A DNA stretch of 15,988 nt from an uncultured Alphaproteobacteria bacterium (GCA_944392285.1 CALXWF010000069.1:1-15988), one strand, 5' to 3'. Numbered from the stretch's first letter, positions 6,168 to 14,523 are shown. The notes: generated by a model not told the origin, from the sequence alone. Numbers and translations are program-made.

Positions 6168-7382
6168 ATGTATGATGTTTATGAAATAAGAAAAGATTTT
6201 CCCGTACTTAATCAATTAATTAACGGCAAATATAATGCCTATTTAGACACGGGGGCTTCTGCGCAAAAACCGCAAATCGTCCTTGATTGTATGCGGCGGA
6301 TTTATGAAAGCGAATATGCAAATGTGCACCGCGGGGCTTATCACCTCTCGGAGCTGATTACCGCCGATTATGAAAAAGCCAGATTGCAGGTACAGAATTT
6401 TGTTAATGCAAAAGATGCCCGCGAAATCGTGTTTACACGGAATGCTACCGAAGGGGTTAATTTGGTCGCCGCCACTTGGGGCAGAAAATTTTTGCAAGCC
6501 GGTGATGAAATCCTTATTTCGGAGGCCGAACATCATGCTAATTTGGTTCCTTGGCAAATGCTTTGTGAAGAAAAAGGCTGCCGCCTTAAAATCTTTAAAT
6601 TGGCCGAAAACGGCGCCTTTGTCTGGGAAAACTTCGCTACTTTACTGAGTGATAAAACCAAATTGGTAGCGGTTACCGCCATGTCTAATGTTTTGGGCAG
6701 CCTTTTGCCGGTGAAAAAAATTGCTCAAGCTGCGCATGAAATCGGCGCAAAAGTGTTGGTTGATGCTTGCCAATTTGCCGTGCATCATAAAATTGACGTT
6801 CAAGATTTGGATTGCGATTTTTTGGTGTTTTCAGGTCATAAGGTTTACGGGCCGACGGGGATTGGCGTTTTATTCGGAAAATTAGATATTTTGGAAGCCA
6901 TGCCGCCCTACCAATGCGGCGGCGATATGGTGGCAAACGTTACTTTTGGAAAGACGACCTTTGACGAACCTCCTGCCCGATTTGAAGCCGGAACGCCGGC
7001 CTTTGTACAAGCAATCGGCTTGGCTAAGGCCTTGGAATATATGCAAAAGCTCGGATTGGAAAATATTACGAGCCATGAAAAAGAGTTAACCGCTTATGCC
7101 CTCGAGGCCCTTGGCTCAATTAAAGGTTTGAAACAAGTCGGTACGGCTCCCGACAAAGGCGGCGTATTTGCTTTTAATGTTGATGGAATTCATCCTCAGG
7201 ATTTGTGTTTTATCTTGGATAAAGAAGGTGTTTCTATTCGCACGGGGCATTTTTGTGCGCAGCCGATTGTTAATCGGTTTGGCTATGAGTCTTTGGCACG
7301 CGCCTCTTTGGGTCTTTATTCTACCAAAGAAGATATTGATGCTTTGGTGAAAGCTATCCGTAAAGCACAGACTTTCTTCTAG
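6168..7382 (+). CDS. sufS: SufS, group II cysteine desulfurase
   Basis: PLP enzyme that removes sulfur from L-cysteine, giving alanine and an enzyme persulfide that feeds the SufBCD scaffold. From this start it has 404 residues, with landmarks where E. coli SufS has them: His123 (EAEHHANLVPW), Asp199 (VDACQ), PLP Lys225 in FSGHKVYGPTG, and persulfide Cys363 in RTGHFCAQP. I chose the ATG at 6168 because AGGG (6156-6159) is eight bases upstream. The longer reading from 6147 begins inside the palindromic repeat and adds seven residues without a ribosome site. No sufE or sufU sulfur-transfer gene is visible in the window. The gene is separated from sufD by the GIY-YIG element. Confidence 0.96.
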   Translation: MYDVYEIRKDFPVLNQLINGKYNAYLDTGASAQKPQIVLDCMRRIYESEYANVHRGAYHLSELITADYEKARLQVQNFVNAKDAREIVFTRNATEGVNLVAATWGRKFLQAGDEILISEAEHHANLVPWQMLCEEKGCRLKIFKLAENGAFVWENFATLLSDKTKLVAVTAMSNVLGSLLPVKKIAQAAHEIGAKVLVDACQFAVHHKIDVQDLDCDFLVFSGHKVYGPTGIGVLFGKLDILEAMPPYQCGGDMVANVTFGKTTFDEPPARFEAGTPAFVQAIGLAKALEYMQKLGLENITSHEKELTAYALEALGSIKGLKQVGTAPDKGGVFAFNVDGIHPQDLCFILDKEGVSIRTGHFCAQPIVNRFGYESLARASLGLYSTKEDIDALVKAIRKAQTFF

Positions 7383-7438
7383 GCGGCTCTTGACTTTTTT
7401 GACCGCAGCTTTATAAAACAACAAAAAAGGAGAAAATC

Positions 7439-8338
7439 GTGCAAAACTATTGGTGGCTTTTGGCCATGTTCTTAAGCCTTTTGACCTCGGCTTATGTCTA
7501 TGCCAACCAGTTGGTCAAAGTTAAAGGCTCTTTATTGATGATTTATCGGGGTATCGGAACCGGCTTGGTTTTGTTGCCTTTTTGCGTCTTTTTTGCTCCC
7601 ATTCATAATGTGGCTTTTTATGCGCTTTGCTTGACTCAAGGTCTGGTTATCTCTTTTGGTGATAATAGAATTTTGAACGCGTCAAAAACTTTTGGGGCGG
7701 AAGTTACGAGTTTAATTCATCCGCTGAGTATCTTTTTTATATTTTTGTTTTGGATTGTTCTGCACCCATCGGATTTTGCGGCCTTTACAAATCATCCGCT
7801 TAAATTTGCTTTGATTATTTTTTGCTTGCTCGGCGTTATGCTTGCCATTATTCGGATTTTGAAAGCGCGCGGCAGCAAAAAAGCTCTCGGCTTTTTAATC
7901 ATCAGCATGATGTGTGAAATTTTTATTGACGTTACCAATAAAGAAACGACGCATTTGGGCGCTGAGAATATTGTATCTGCCATTTATTATTACACCTTAA
8001 TTACCTCTTTGGTGGCCGGAGGCTGCAATCTTGGAGCTTATGTGTTGAAGAATCGCAAGCTCTCTGAAATTATCTGCTCTAAAAACCTTAAATTTGCATG
8101 GTTCTTTATTCTTTATGCCGCTATTTACAGTGCGCTTAAAACTTATACCATGTATTTAACCCCGAATCCGGCTTATGTGGCGGCAATCGTCCATGCTTAT
8201 CCGGTATGGATTTTGGCGGCCGAAAACCTCCGTCCCTATCTGTGTCGTGATGCCAAACCCGCCGCCGTTAAAATTAATCCGCGTTGGCTCGGGGTGTTGC
8301 TTGTTTCTATTGTTTGCCTTATTTTGGCGGTTGAATAG
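7439..8338 (+). CDS. Ten-helix membrane protein, probable DMT/EamA-type transporter
   Basis: Integral membrane protein of 299 residues with about ten hydrophobic segments: near 3-20, 30-50, 52-69, 86-106, 116-136, 143-160, 176-201, 213-232, 240-258 and 277-298. Size and helix number fit the drug/metabolite transporter (EamA-like) superfamily of two five-helix halves, but I see no motif that names a substrate. The start is GTG at 7439 with AGGAG six bases upstream. It lies between sufS and sufT in the same direction, and the sufT ribosome site overlaps its TAG stop. Cotranscription with suf suggests, but does not show, a link to sulfur or metal metabolism. Confidence 0.75.
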   Translation: MQNYWWLLAMFLSLLTSAYVYANQLVKVKGSLLMIYRGIGTGLVLLPFCVFFAPIHNVAFYALCLTQGLVISFGDNRILNASKTFGAEVTSLIHPLSIFFIFLFWIVLHPSDFAAFTNHPLKFALIIFCLLGVMLAIIRILKARGSKKALGFLIISMMCEIFIDVTNKETTHLGAENIVSAIYYYTLITSLVAGGCNLGAYVLKNRKLSEIICSKNLKFAWFFILYAAIYSALKTYTMYLTPNPAYVAAIVHAYPVWILAAENLRPYLCRDAKPAAVKINPRWLGVLLVSIVCLILAVE

Positions 8339-8347
8339 GAGAAAATT

Positions 8348-8722
8348 ATGGATAACTCAAACGAAATTGCCAAAGATTTTATTGCCACCGCAGGTAAGCC
8401 AAAACCGATTGGTGAAAAAACAGCTTCTAAAGAAGATGTTATTGAGGCCTTAAAGACGGTTTCCGACCCTGAAATCATGATTAATATTTATGATTTGGGC
8501 TTGGTTTATAATATTGAAGTTAAAGAAAACGGCGATGTGTTTATTGAAATGACCGTTACCGCTCCAACCTGCCCGGTTGCCGGCGTGTTGCCGCAACAAG
8601 CCGCTGATGCCGTGGCCTTGGTGGAAGGTGTCGGGAAAGTTGAGGTAAAAATTGTGTGGGAGCCGGCCTGGACAATTGAACGTATGAGCGATGAAGCCAA
8701 AGCCATGATTGAGTTGTTTTAA
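8348..8722 (+). CDS. sufT: SufT-type Fe-S maturation protein (DUF59/MIP18 family)
   Basis: Protein of 124 residues. An unconserved N-terminal leader of about 28 residues is followed by a DUF59 domain: SDPEI (39-43), NIYDLGLVY (46-54), TAPTCPVAG with Cys75, and the C-terminal VWEPAWTIERMSDEAK typical of the SUF-associated branch. SufT proteins are accessory factors that help Fe-S protein maturation rather than core scaffold parts. AGGAG begins inside the stop of the preceding transporter gene and sits seven bases before the ATG. The next gene starts one base after its stop, so all three are tightly coupled. Confidence 0.92.
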   Translation: MDNSNEIAKDFIATAGKPKPIGEKTASKEDVIEALKTVSDPEIMINIYDLGLVYNIEVKENGDVFIEMTVTAPTCPVAGVLPQQAADAVALVEGVGKVEVKIVWEPAWTIERMSDEAKAMIELF

Positions 8723-8723
8723 G

Positions 8724-9329
8724 ATGAGTGATTTGGTTGAAATTAAGCCTTCAGAAGTTTTTAAAATCAATCTGATGTATGGCGGTGTCAGAAACATGTT
8801 TCGGCGCGCCTTTTACCGTGAACTCGGACTTGATAAATGTTATGTCCATAAGGATATGCTGCCTTACCTTGAAAAATTAGAAAAATTATTGCGTCAAGAA
8901 AACTTGATTTTAGAAATTCGCGATTGCTATCGTCCGCTTGAGGTACAGGCTTTGATGTGGGAATATCTGCCGGATGAACGTTATTTGGCTCCGCCTTCTC
9001 GCGGGTCAAAACACAACAAAGGGACCGCGCTTGATTGCACTTTGCTTGATGCCAAAGGTGTGGAGCTGGCTTTTCCGACTGAAGTCGACGGCTATAGAGA
9101 AGATTTGATTGATGATTTTCTTTCAGGAAATATGGCCCCGGTTTTGGCTCATTTGGCCAAAGCCTCTCATCAGTATCAATCAGCCTCACAAAATTTGGAG
9201 ATTAAAAATCGGCAAAAACTCAAACAAATGATGGAAAAAGCCGGCTTTGTATCTTTAGAAGAAGAATGGTGGCATTATGAAATTAAAAATGCTGCCGATT
9301 ATCCGTTGGTTGCCTTAAAAGATATCTAA
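8724..9329 (+). CDS. VanX/DdpX-type D-alanyl-D-alanine dipeptidase (M15D)
   Basis: Zinc D,D-dipeptidase of 201 residues that hydrolyses D-Ala-D-Ala. Visible site: CYRP with Arg70, SKHNKGTALD giving zinc ligands His97 and Asp104, and EEEWWHYE giving catalytic Glu181 and ligand His184. Length and the C-terminal site positions agree with VanX. There is no signal peptide, so it should be cytoplasmic. No vanH, vanA or vanR/S neighbours are present, so a housekeeping role in peptidoglycan turnover or D-Ala recycling is more likely than glycopeptide resistance. The ATG lies one base after the sufT stop, with no strong ribosome site, implying coupling. A TTG start five codons upstream, overlapping sufT, was rejected. 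It is the last gene of the operon, followed at once by a terminator. Confidence 0.9.
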   Translation: MSDLVEIKPSEVFKINLMYGGVRNMFRRAFYRELGLDKCYVHKDMLPYLEKLEKLLRQENLILEIRDCYRPLEVQALMWEYLPDERYLAPPSRGSKHNKGTALDCTLLDAKGVELAFPTEVDGYREDLIDDFLSGNMAPVLAHLAKASHQYQSASQNLEIKNRQKLKQMMEKAGFVSLEEEWWHYEIKNAADYPLVALKDI

Positions 9330-9358
9330 AAAAAGCCACCCTTTCAGGTGGCTTTTTT
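9329..9358. terminator. Bidirectional intrinsic terminator between the suf operon and mlaC
   Basis: Stem GCCACC (9335-9340) / GGTGGC (9347-9352) with a six-base loop, flanked by an A run on the left and a T run on the right. It therefore works for the VanX-type gene on plus and for mlaC on minus. It begins within the stop codon of the dipeptidase gene. Confidence 0.93.
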
Positions 9359-9362
9359 AATT

Positions 9363-9980
9363 TTATTTTTTGGCAACGGGTTGATTTACTTTTGCCTGTA
9401 AATCTTTAATCAAGGCATCTACCCCGCCGGGGTTGTTCTTGATGAAAGAAGAATATTCGTTACGCGCCGTAATGGCTAAGCTGACATTTTCAATAATAAT
9501 GTCTACAATCTTGAAGCCGTCAGCCGTTTGTTTAACACGCCATACGACTTTGGCAGGCTCGCCTTGATCCATCGGAACGGTCGAATTTACAAAAATCTGA
9601 TTTTTGGAATTAGACGGTGTGGTTCCGGCAAAAATAAAATTCTTCCCCTTAAATTCATCAAAGCGCTGTGACCAAGTTTTAATGTTGAGCTCACGATAGA
9701 CCTTAATGAAGGCTTTGCGTTGTTCGGGAGTAGCGGTACGCCAGTTGCGCCCTAAAACAAACTGGCCGATAAAGTCTAAATCTAATGCCTGATTAAATAA
9801 TTTGGCAAAACGCTCGTCTTTGACTTGTTGTGAAACATTGGCATTAATGATTTGCTCAATACCTTCGGTCGTAACATTTTTGACGAAGGCTTCAGCCTTA
9901 GCGGCATCTACGGCAGCTTGGGTTGAGCCGGCCGCCAAAAACATAACGGCAAATAAGCTCAAAAACAGATTTTTTTTCAT
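9363..9980 (-). CDS. mlaC: MlaC, periplasmic phospholipid carrier
   Basis: Periplasmic protein of 205 residues that ferries phospholipid between the MlaA-porin complex in the outer membrane and the MlaFEDB complex in the inner membrane. It has a Sec signal peptide (1-22, ending STQA), then the MlaC/Ttg2D fold with family features such as FIGQFVLGRNWRTATPEQRKAF, the YRELNIKTW helix and VDIIIENVSLAITARNEY. TAGGAG-like AGGAG lies five bases before the ATG. It follows mlaA by 34 bases and is cotranscribed. The mlaFEDB genes are not in the window. Confidence 0.92.
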   Translation of the reverse strand: MKKNLFLSLFAVMFLAAGSTQAAVDAAKAEAFVKNVTTEGIEQIINANVSQQVKDERFAKLFNQALDLDFIGQFVLGRNWRTATPEQRKAFIKVYRELNIKTWSQRFDEFKGKNFIFAGTTPSNSKNQIFVNSTVPMDQGEPAKVVWRVKQTADGFKIVDIIIENVSLAITARNEYSSFIKNNPGGVDALIKDLQAKVNQPVAKK

Positions 9981-10014
9981 GACGTCTCCTTTTTATTTCT
10001 GCTTTTTTGAAAGG

Positions 10015-10785
10015 TTATTCATCTTCTTCTATGCCGAAGTCAAAGTCATAGTTAACATTGCCGGCGTCTGAGTTGATGCAAGTGTTCTTTTTGGCACGAT
10101 TTTGCAAATAGGCCGTGCGCATGGTGGCATAATAGTCTACCGAGTTGCGCTCCAGATCATCGGTTAAGTCCAAAGTCCCTTCGCGAACGGCAACATAAAC
10201 GAGAGCTGAAGAAGCCCATAATATTTTATCACGTGTATTGGCATCATTACGCGCCGCCCAATAAATCGGTTGCATATAAGCATCTACCGCCAAAGAAAAT
10301 GCGGCACGCGGCGTGCTCGGACCCAGCAAAGGCAAAACGATATACGGACCATCCGGTACGCACCATTTGGCCAAAGTGCTGTCAAAGCCGCTGATTTCCT
10401 TCTTCCAGCCCCAAGCACCGGCGACATCAAACGTACCGACCAAACCCAGGGTACTGTTAACAGCAAAGCGCCCTACCGTTACACCGGACTGCTTAAATTC
10501 ACCTTGCAAAACTTGGTTGACCGCAGACATCGGTTCCAAGAGGTTGGAAATAGCATTATTTATCCGCTCTCTGATAAAAGGCGTGGTAATTGCACGATAA
10601 CCTTTGGCAACCGGCTTGGCCAAATATTTGTCAAACTGATAGTTAAACTTAAACATGGCGCGGTTAAATGTTTCAAACCGGTCAAACTGATCAAACTCAG
10701 ATGTTTCTGACGGATTGGTGGCACATGAGGCTGTCAATAACATAATTGCCGCAAGAGCCGAAGAGGTAAGAATCTTTTTAAGCAC
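10015..10785 (-). CDS. mlaA: MlaA (VacJ) outer-membrane lipoprotein
   Basis: Outer-membrane lipoprotein of 256 residues that removes misplaced phospholipids from the outer leaflet and hands them to MlaC, keeping lipid asymmetry. The lipoprotein signal peptide ends LTASC with lipidated Cys21. The family core is visible: FETFNRAMFKFN, NLLEPMSAVNQVLQGE, GRFAVNSTLGLVGTFDVA and GPYIVLPLLGPSTPR. It ends in an acidic tail (IEEDE). The start codon is GTG at 10785, with AAGG eight bases upstream; the reading continues directly into a good signal peptide. It is the first gene of a mlaA-mlaC pair. Confidence 0.94.
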   Translation of the reverse strand: MLKKILTSSALAAIMLLTASCATNPSETSEFDQFDRFETFNRAMFKFNYQFDKYLAKPVAKGYRAITTPFIRERINNAISNLLEPMSAVNQVLQGEFKQSGVTVGRFAVNSTLGLVGTFDVAGAWGWKKEISGFDSTLAKWCVPDGPYIVLPLLGPSTPRAAFSLAVDAYMQPIYWAARNDANTRDKILWASSALVYVAVREGTLDLTDDLERNSVDYYATMRTAYLQNRAKKNTCINSDAGNVNYDFDFGIEEDE

Positions 10786-10824
10786 GGGAAAAACCTTTCT
10801 TCTTTCCTGATTATCTTTGCCTTA

Positions 10825-10833
10825 TATATAGCA
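10825..10833 (-). promoter_or_regulatory. Extended -10 promoter candidate for mlaA-mlaC
   Basis: On the minus strand TGC followed by TATATA gives a TGn-extended -10 about 40 bases before the mlaA GTG. No good -35 is visible at normal spacing, which an extended -10 can tolerate. Confidence 0.35.
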
Positions 10834-10879
10834 TCTCAAATTTAAAAATCCATTAAATTTTTGCAGATATTCAAACGCT

Positions 10880-10914
10880 AAAAAGCAGCGGCCCCGTGAG
10901 GAGCCGCCGTTTCT
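10880..10914 (-). terminator. Intrinsic terminator of kbl-tdh
   Basis: Just after the tdh stop on the minus strand, a GC-rich stem GCGGC/GCCGC with further inner pairs and a short loop is followed by TTTTT. It separates kbl-tdh from the mlaA promoter region. Confidence 0.8.
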
Positions 10915-10917
10915 TTA

Positions 10918-11943
10918 CTATTCCCAATCTAAAACAACTTTTCCGGATTGGCCGCTGCGCATGGCATCAAAGCCTTTCTGGAAGTCATCTATTTTAAATC
11001 GGTGTGTAATAATGGGGCTGATATCAAGACCGGCCTCAATCATGGCACCCATTTTATACCAGGTTTCAAACATTTCACGACCATAAATACCTTTTAGGAA
11101 CAGGCCTTTGAAAATGACATCTGACCAGTTAATTTGGGTTGAGGGCGGCAAAATGCCCAAAAGCGAAACCTTGCCGCCGTTGTTCATGGTCTTGAGCAAA
11201 CTGTTAAAGGCTTGCGGATTGCCAGACATTTCTAAGCCGACATCAAAGCCTTCAGTCATTTTTAACTCGCTCATGACATCTGTTAGTTTTTGATTGGCAA
11301 CGTTGACCGCACGGGTGGCCCCCATTTTTTCTGCCAACTGCAGACGATAGGGGTTAACATCCGTAATGACAACGTTTCTGGCGCCGCAGAATTTGGCAAT
11401 GGCTACCGCCATTATGCCTATCGGACCGGCACCGGTTATTAAAACATCTTCACCAACCATATCATAAGACAAAGCCGTGTGTGTGGCATTGCCGAACGGG
11501 TCTAAAATGGCACCAAGCTCATCTGTCACTTTGTCGGGAAGTTTGTATAAATTGGCCGCCGGAATCGATAAATATTCAGCAAAGCAGCCTTGGCGATTGA
11601 CCCCTATTCCCATGGTGTTGCGGCAGAGGTGTCTTTTGCCGGCACGACAATTGCGGCAGTGTCCGCAAACAACGTGGCCTTCGCCCGATACTCGATCGCC
11701 GACTTTGTAGCCTTTAACCTCTTTGCCGAGTTCTACAATTTCACCGGCAAATTCATGTCCGACAACCATAGGTACGGGAATGGTGGCTTGTGACCATTCG
11801 TCCCAATTATAAATGTGGACATCCGTGCCGCAAATGGCGGTCTTTTTGATTTTTACCAAAACATCGTTTACGCCGATTTCAGGCATCGGCACGTCATCCA
11901 TCCAGATACCTTCTTTGGCATATTTTTTTACTAATGCTTTCAT
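10918..11943 (-). CDS. tdh: L-threonine 3-dehydrogenase
   Basis: NAD-dependent zinc medium-chain dehydrogenase that oxidises L-threonine to 2-amino-3-ketobutyrate, the first step of threonine conversion to glycine and acetyl-CoA. It has the family-standard 341 residues. Catalytic zinc site: Cys38 in CGTDVHIYNWDEW, plus His63-Glu64. The structural zinc lobe has Cys93, Cys96, Cys99 and Cys107. The Rossmann NAD loop is GAGPIG (171-176). The DPFGNATHTAL stretch is typical of Tdh. It follows kbl by 11 bases, so the pathway partner is cotranscribed, and its terminator lies directly downstream. Confidence 0.97.
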   Translation of the reverse strand: MKALVKKYAKEGIWMDDVPMPEIGVNDVLVKIKKTAICGTDVHIYNWDEWSQATIPVPMVVGHEFAGEIVELGKEVKGYKVGDRVSGEGHVVCGHCRNCRAGKRHLCRNTMGIGVNRQGCFAEYLSIPAANLYKLPDKVTDELGAILDPFGNATHTALSYDMVGEDVLITGAGPIGIMAVAIAKFCGARNVVITDVNPYRLQLAEKMGATRAVNVANQKLTDVMSELKMTEGFDVGLEMSGNPQAFNSLLKTMNNGGKVSLLGILPPSTQINWSDVIFKGLFLKGIYGREMFETWYKMGAMIEAGLDISPIITHRFKIDDFQKGFDAMRSGQSGKVVLDWE

Positions 11944-11954
11944 CGGCTTTCTCC

Positions 11955-13151
11955 TTATTTGATAACGCCTAATTCCTTACCGACTTCAGTAAAGGCTTCT
12001 ATTGCGCGGTCAATATCGGCTTTGCTGTGGGCTGCCGACATTTGCGTGCGGATACGCGCTTGTCCTTGCGGAACAACCGGGAAAGAAAAACCAATGACAT
12101 AAATACCTTTTTCTAACATTTTATCAGCCATGTCGGCGGCTAATTTGGCATCGCCTATCATAACGGGGATAATCGGATGACCGGCTCCGGCAAGTTTGAA
12201 ACCGCGTTTGGTCATTTCTTCACGGAAGTAGCGGCTGTTATCCTCAAGTTTTTTACGCAGTGCGTCACCTTGGCTTAACATTTCAAACACTTTTATGGAG
12301 GTTGCCGTAATTACCGGCGCCAAAGTGTTGGAGAACAAATATGGACGAGAGCGTTGTCTTAGCCACTCAATTATCTCTTTGCGGCCGGAGGTATAACCAC
12401 CCGAAGCCCCGCCCAAGGCTTTGCCCAAAGTGCCGGTGATGATATCTACGCGGCCTTCAACACCGCAATATTCCGCCGTTCCACGACCATTGGCTCCGAC
12501 AAAGCCCACGGCATGAGAGTCATCTACCATAACCAAAGCATGATATTTGTCGGCCAAATCACAAATGGTTTTCAAATCAGCAATAACACCGTCCATAGAA
12601 AAAACGCCGTCGGTCGCTATTAATTTGAAACGGGCTCCGTCGGCGTCAGCTTGTTTGAGGCAATTCTCAAGTTCGGTCATATTATTATTGGCATAGCGAT
12701 ATCTCTTGGCTTTACACAAGCGAACGCCGTCAATAATACTGGCATGATTCAAAGAGTCTGAAATAATGGCGTCTTCCGCGTCTAAAATTGTTTCAAACAA
12801 ACCACCGTTGGCATCAAAGCATGAGGAGTAGAGAATCGTGTCTTCGGTTTTTAAAAACTTGCTGATAGTGTTCTCAAGCTCTTTGTGAATGGTTTGGGTT
12901 CCGCAAATAAAACGAACCGATGACATGCCGTAGCCATATTTTTGCACAGCTTGCGCGGCCGTGTTTATCAGCTCTTGATTATTGGCTAAGCCTAAATAGT
13001 TATTGGCACAAAAGTTGATAACTTTGCTGCCGTCGGTTAAGCCGATTTCCGCTTGTTGCGGCGTTGCAATAATGCGCTCGGCTTTGTAGGTGCCGGCAGC
13101 TTTGACTTCATTCATCTTATTTGTCAGATGACTGAGAAAATCTTTGTTCAT
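11955..13151 (-). CDS. kbl: 2-amino-3-ketobutyrate CoA ligase (glycine C-acetyltransferase)
   Basis: PLP enzyme of the alpha-oxoamine synthase family that cleaves 2-amino-3-ketobutyrate with CoA to glycine and acetyl-CoA. It has 398 residues, the usual length. PLP Lys244 is in TLGKALGGASGGY, the cofactor-binding VDDSHAVGF holds Asp210 and His213, His136 is in SLNHASIIDG, and the NYLGLANN motif lies near the N-terminus. These positions match E. coli Kbl. GAGGAG lies six bases before the ATG. It is the first gene of kbl-tdh; a TTGACT lies about 70 bases upstream on the minus strand, but I could not pair it with a convincing -10. Confidence 0.97.
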   Translation of the reverse strand: MNKDFLSHLTNKMNEVKAAGTYKAERIIATPQQAEIGLTDGSKVINFCANNYLGLANNQELINTAAQAVQKYGYGMSSVRFICGTQTIHKELENTISKFLKTEDTILYSSCFDANGGLFETILDAEDAIISDSLNHASIIDGVRLCKAKRYRYANNNMTELENCLKQADADGARFKLIATDGVFSMDGVIADLKTICDLADKYHALVMVDDSHAVGFVGANGRGTAEYCGVEGRVDIITGTLGKALGGASGGYTSGRKEIIEWLRQRSRPYLFSNTLAPVITATSIKVFEMLSQGDALRKKLEDNSRYFREEMTKRGFKLAGAGHPIIPVMIGDAKLAADMADKMLEKGIYVIGFSFPVVPQGQARIRTQMSAAHSKADIDRAIEAFTEVGKELGVIK

Positions 13152-13253
13152 GTTTTGCTCCTCATGATGGGTTAAGAAACAGCTTAAGTGTCTTATCTTT
13201 AGGGAGATGAGTCAACCGATATCGGCATTTTATCGGCAAGAGTCTTCCTTTTG

Positions 13254-13267
13254 TTACATTGCTGTAA
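13254..13267. promoter_or_regulatory. Inverted repeat TTACAttgcTGTAA, possible regulator site
   Basis: Perfect 5+5 inverted repeat with a four-base centre in the kbl / aminotransferase divergent intergenic region. It ends 11 bases before the candidate -35 of the aminotransferase gene. The position suits a dimeric regulator; chance occurrence in AT-rich DNA is possible. Confidence 0.3.
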
Positions 13268-13278
13268 TGTTTTGTGTT

Positions 13279-13307
13279 TTGCATTTTTTTGGGATTTTTT
13301 TTACTAT
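13279..13307 (+). promoter_or_regulatory. Candidate promoter of the DegT-family aminotransferase
   Basis: TTGCAT (13279-13284), a 17-base T-rich spacer and TACTAT (13302-13307), about 30 bases before the start of translation. It resembles the other TTGC-type candidates in the window. Confidence 0.45.
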
Positions 13308-13343
13308 CAGCTCAGTTAAAACTTAAAACTTAAGGAAAATAAC

Positions 13344-14504
13344 ATGACCAATAAACCCGCTAAACCGATTAATCTGTTTGATGTTCAGGCTTCTCAGAGT
13401 GTTATCGGACAAGAAAACTTTTTGAATGCTTTTAAAACCATTTTGACCCACGGCGGTTATGCTCAAGGTCCCGAATGCCGCGAATTGGATGAAAAATTGG
13501 CTGCTTATTCCGGCACAAAATATTGTTCTACTTGCGGTTCAGGCACTGATGCTTTGACACTTGCTTTGATGGCTTGGGATGTTAAAAAAGGCGATGCCGT
13601 TTTTGTTTCTTCTTTCACTTTTGTTGCTTCTGCCGAATGTGTTGCCATTGTCGGTGCAACCCCGATTTTTGTAGACTCCTGCCCCGATACTTATGATATG
13701 GACCCCAAAGATTTGGAAAGAGCCATTGCAGAAGTTAAAAAAGAAGGCAAACTTAACCTTAAGGCCGTTATTGCCGTTGATATCTTCGGTAACCCCTGCG
13801 ACTATGATGAGATTATGCGTATTGCCCATGCCAACGGCATGAAAGTTCTTTCTGACGCAGCTCAGAGCTATGGCTCAGTTTATAAAGGCAAAAGAGCCGG
13901 CAGCATTGCCGATATGACAGCCACCAGCTTCTACCCGACAAAACCTTTGGCCGCTTATGGCGACGGCGGTGCCGTATTTACCAATAATTTAGATGAAAAT
14001 GAGTTGGTTAAATCTTGCCGCGTTCATGGTATGAGCCCCGAAGACCACTATGATAATGTTCGTTTGGGCATGACCGGCCGTCTGAACTCTTTCCAAGCTG
14101 CCGTTGTTTTGCAAAAAATGAAGGTATTTGATAAAGAATTGGTTGAAAGAGAAAGAATTGCCAAACGTTATGATACCGAGCTGAACCCCTATTTTAGAAA
14201 ACAGCGCGTTCTTGATAACTGCAAATCTGCTTATGGTTTGTATACCATCAACTGCGATGACAGAGATGAGTTAATGGCTTATCTTAAAGAAAACGGCATT
14301 CCTTGCGGTGCTTATTATCCGCGCCCGGTTCATACTCAGACTGCTTATGCAAAATGGAATACACGCAGTCTTCCGGTTTGTGAAAAACTTTCAAAAACAG
14401 TTTTGAGTATTCCGATGCATCCGTATTTGGATAAAGAATCTCAAGATTATGTGATTGAAACAATGAACGCTTTTGCTGCTCAAGAAAACTCTAAAGCCGC
14501 ATAA
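13344..14504 (+). CDS. DegT/DnrJ/EryC1 family sugar aminotransferase, WbpE-like
   Basis: PLP-dependent transaminase of 386 residues acting on nucleotide-linked keto sugars for surface polysaccharide or glycan synthesis. Visible: substrate and cofactor loop GSGTDALTLAL (66-76), Asp171 in DAAQSYGS, PLP Lys200 in SFYPTKPLAAYGDGGA, and the C-terminal LSIPMHPYL. From memory of the family, the middle and the C-terminal MHPYLD region resemble WbpE (3-amino sugar uronate branch) more than ArnB or PseC, but the substrate cannot be fixed by reading. AAGGA lies eight bases before the ATG. It stands alone between its own promoter and terminator, with no sugar-nucleotide genes adjacent. Confidence 0.9.
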   Translation: MTNKPAKPINLFDVQASQSVIGQENFLNAFKTILTHGGYAQGPECRELDEKLAAYSGTKYCSTCGSGTDALTLALMAWDVKKGDAVFVSSFTFVASAECVAIVGATPIFVDSCPDTYDMDPKDLERAIAEVKKEGKLNLKAVIAVDIFGNPCDYDEIMRIAHANGMKVLSDAAQSYGSVYKGKRAGSIADMTATSFYPTKPLAAYGDGGAVFTNNLDENELVKSCRVHGMSPEDHYDNVRLGMTGRLNSFQAAVVLQKMKVFDKELVERERIAKRYDTELNPYFRKQRVLDNCKSAYGLYTINCDDRDELMAYLKENGIPCGAYYPRPVHTQTAYAKWNTRSLPVCEKLSKTVLSIPMHPYLDKESQDYVIETMNAFAAQENSKAA

Positions 14505-14523
14505 GCTCTAAAAACAAGTCAAG

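Noticed and set aside
8709..8723. Upstream TTG start for the dipeptidase
   Set aside because: It overlaps sufT and adds five residues not expected in the family; the ATG at 8724 fits VanX length and residue numbering.
8724..9329. Glycopeptide resistance gene cluster
   Set aside because: Only the dipeptidase is present; no vanH, ligase or two-component regulator is nearby.
13215..13236. CCGATATCGG palindrome and repeated ATCGGCA upstream of kbl
   Set aside because: Short, no T run or clear stem, and not positioned relative to a convincing promoter; too weak to call.
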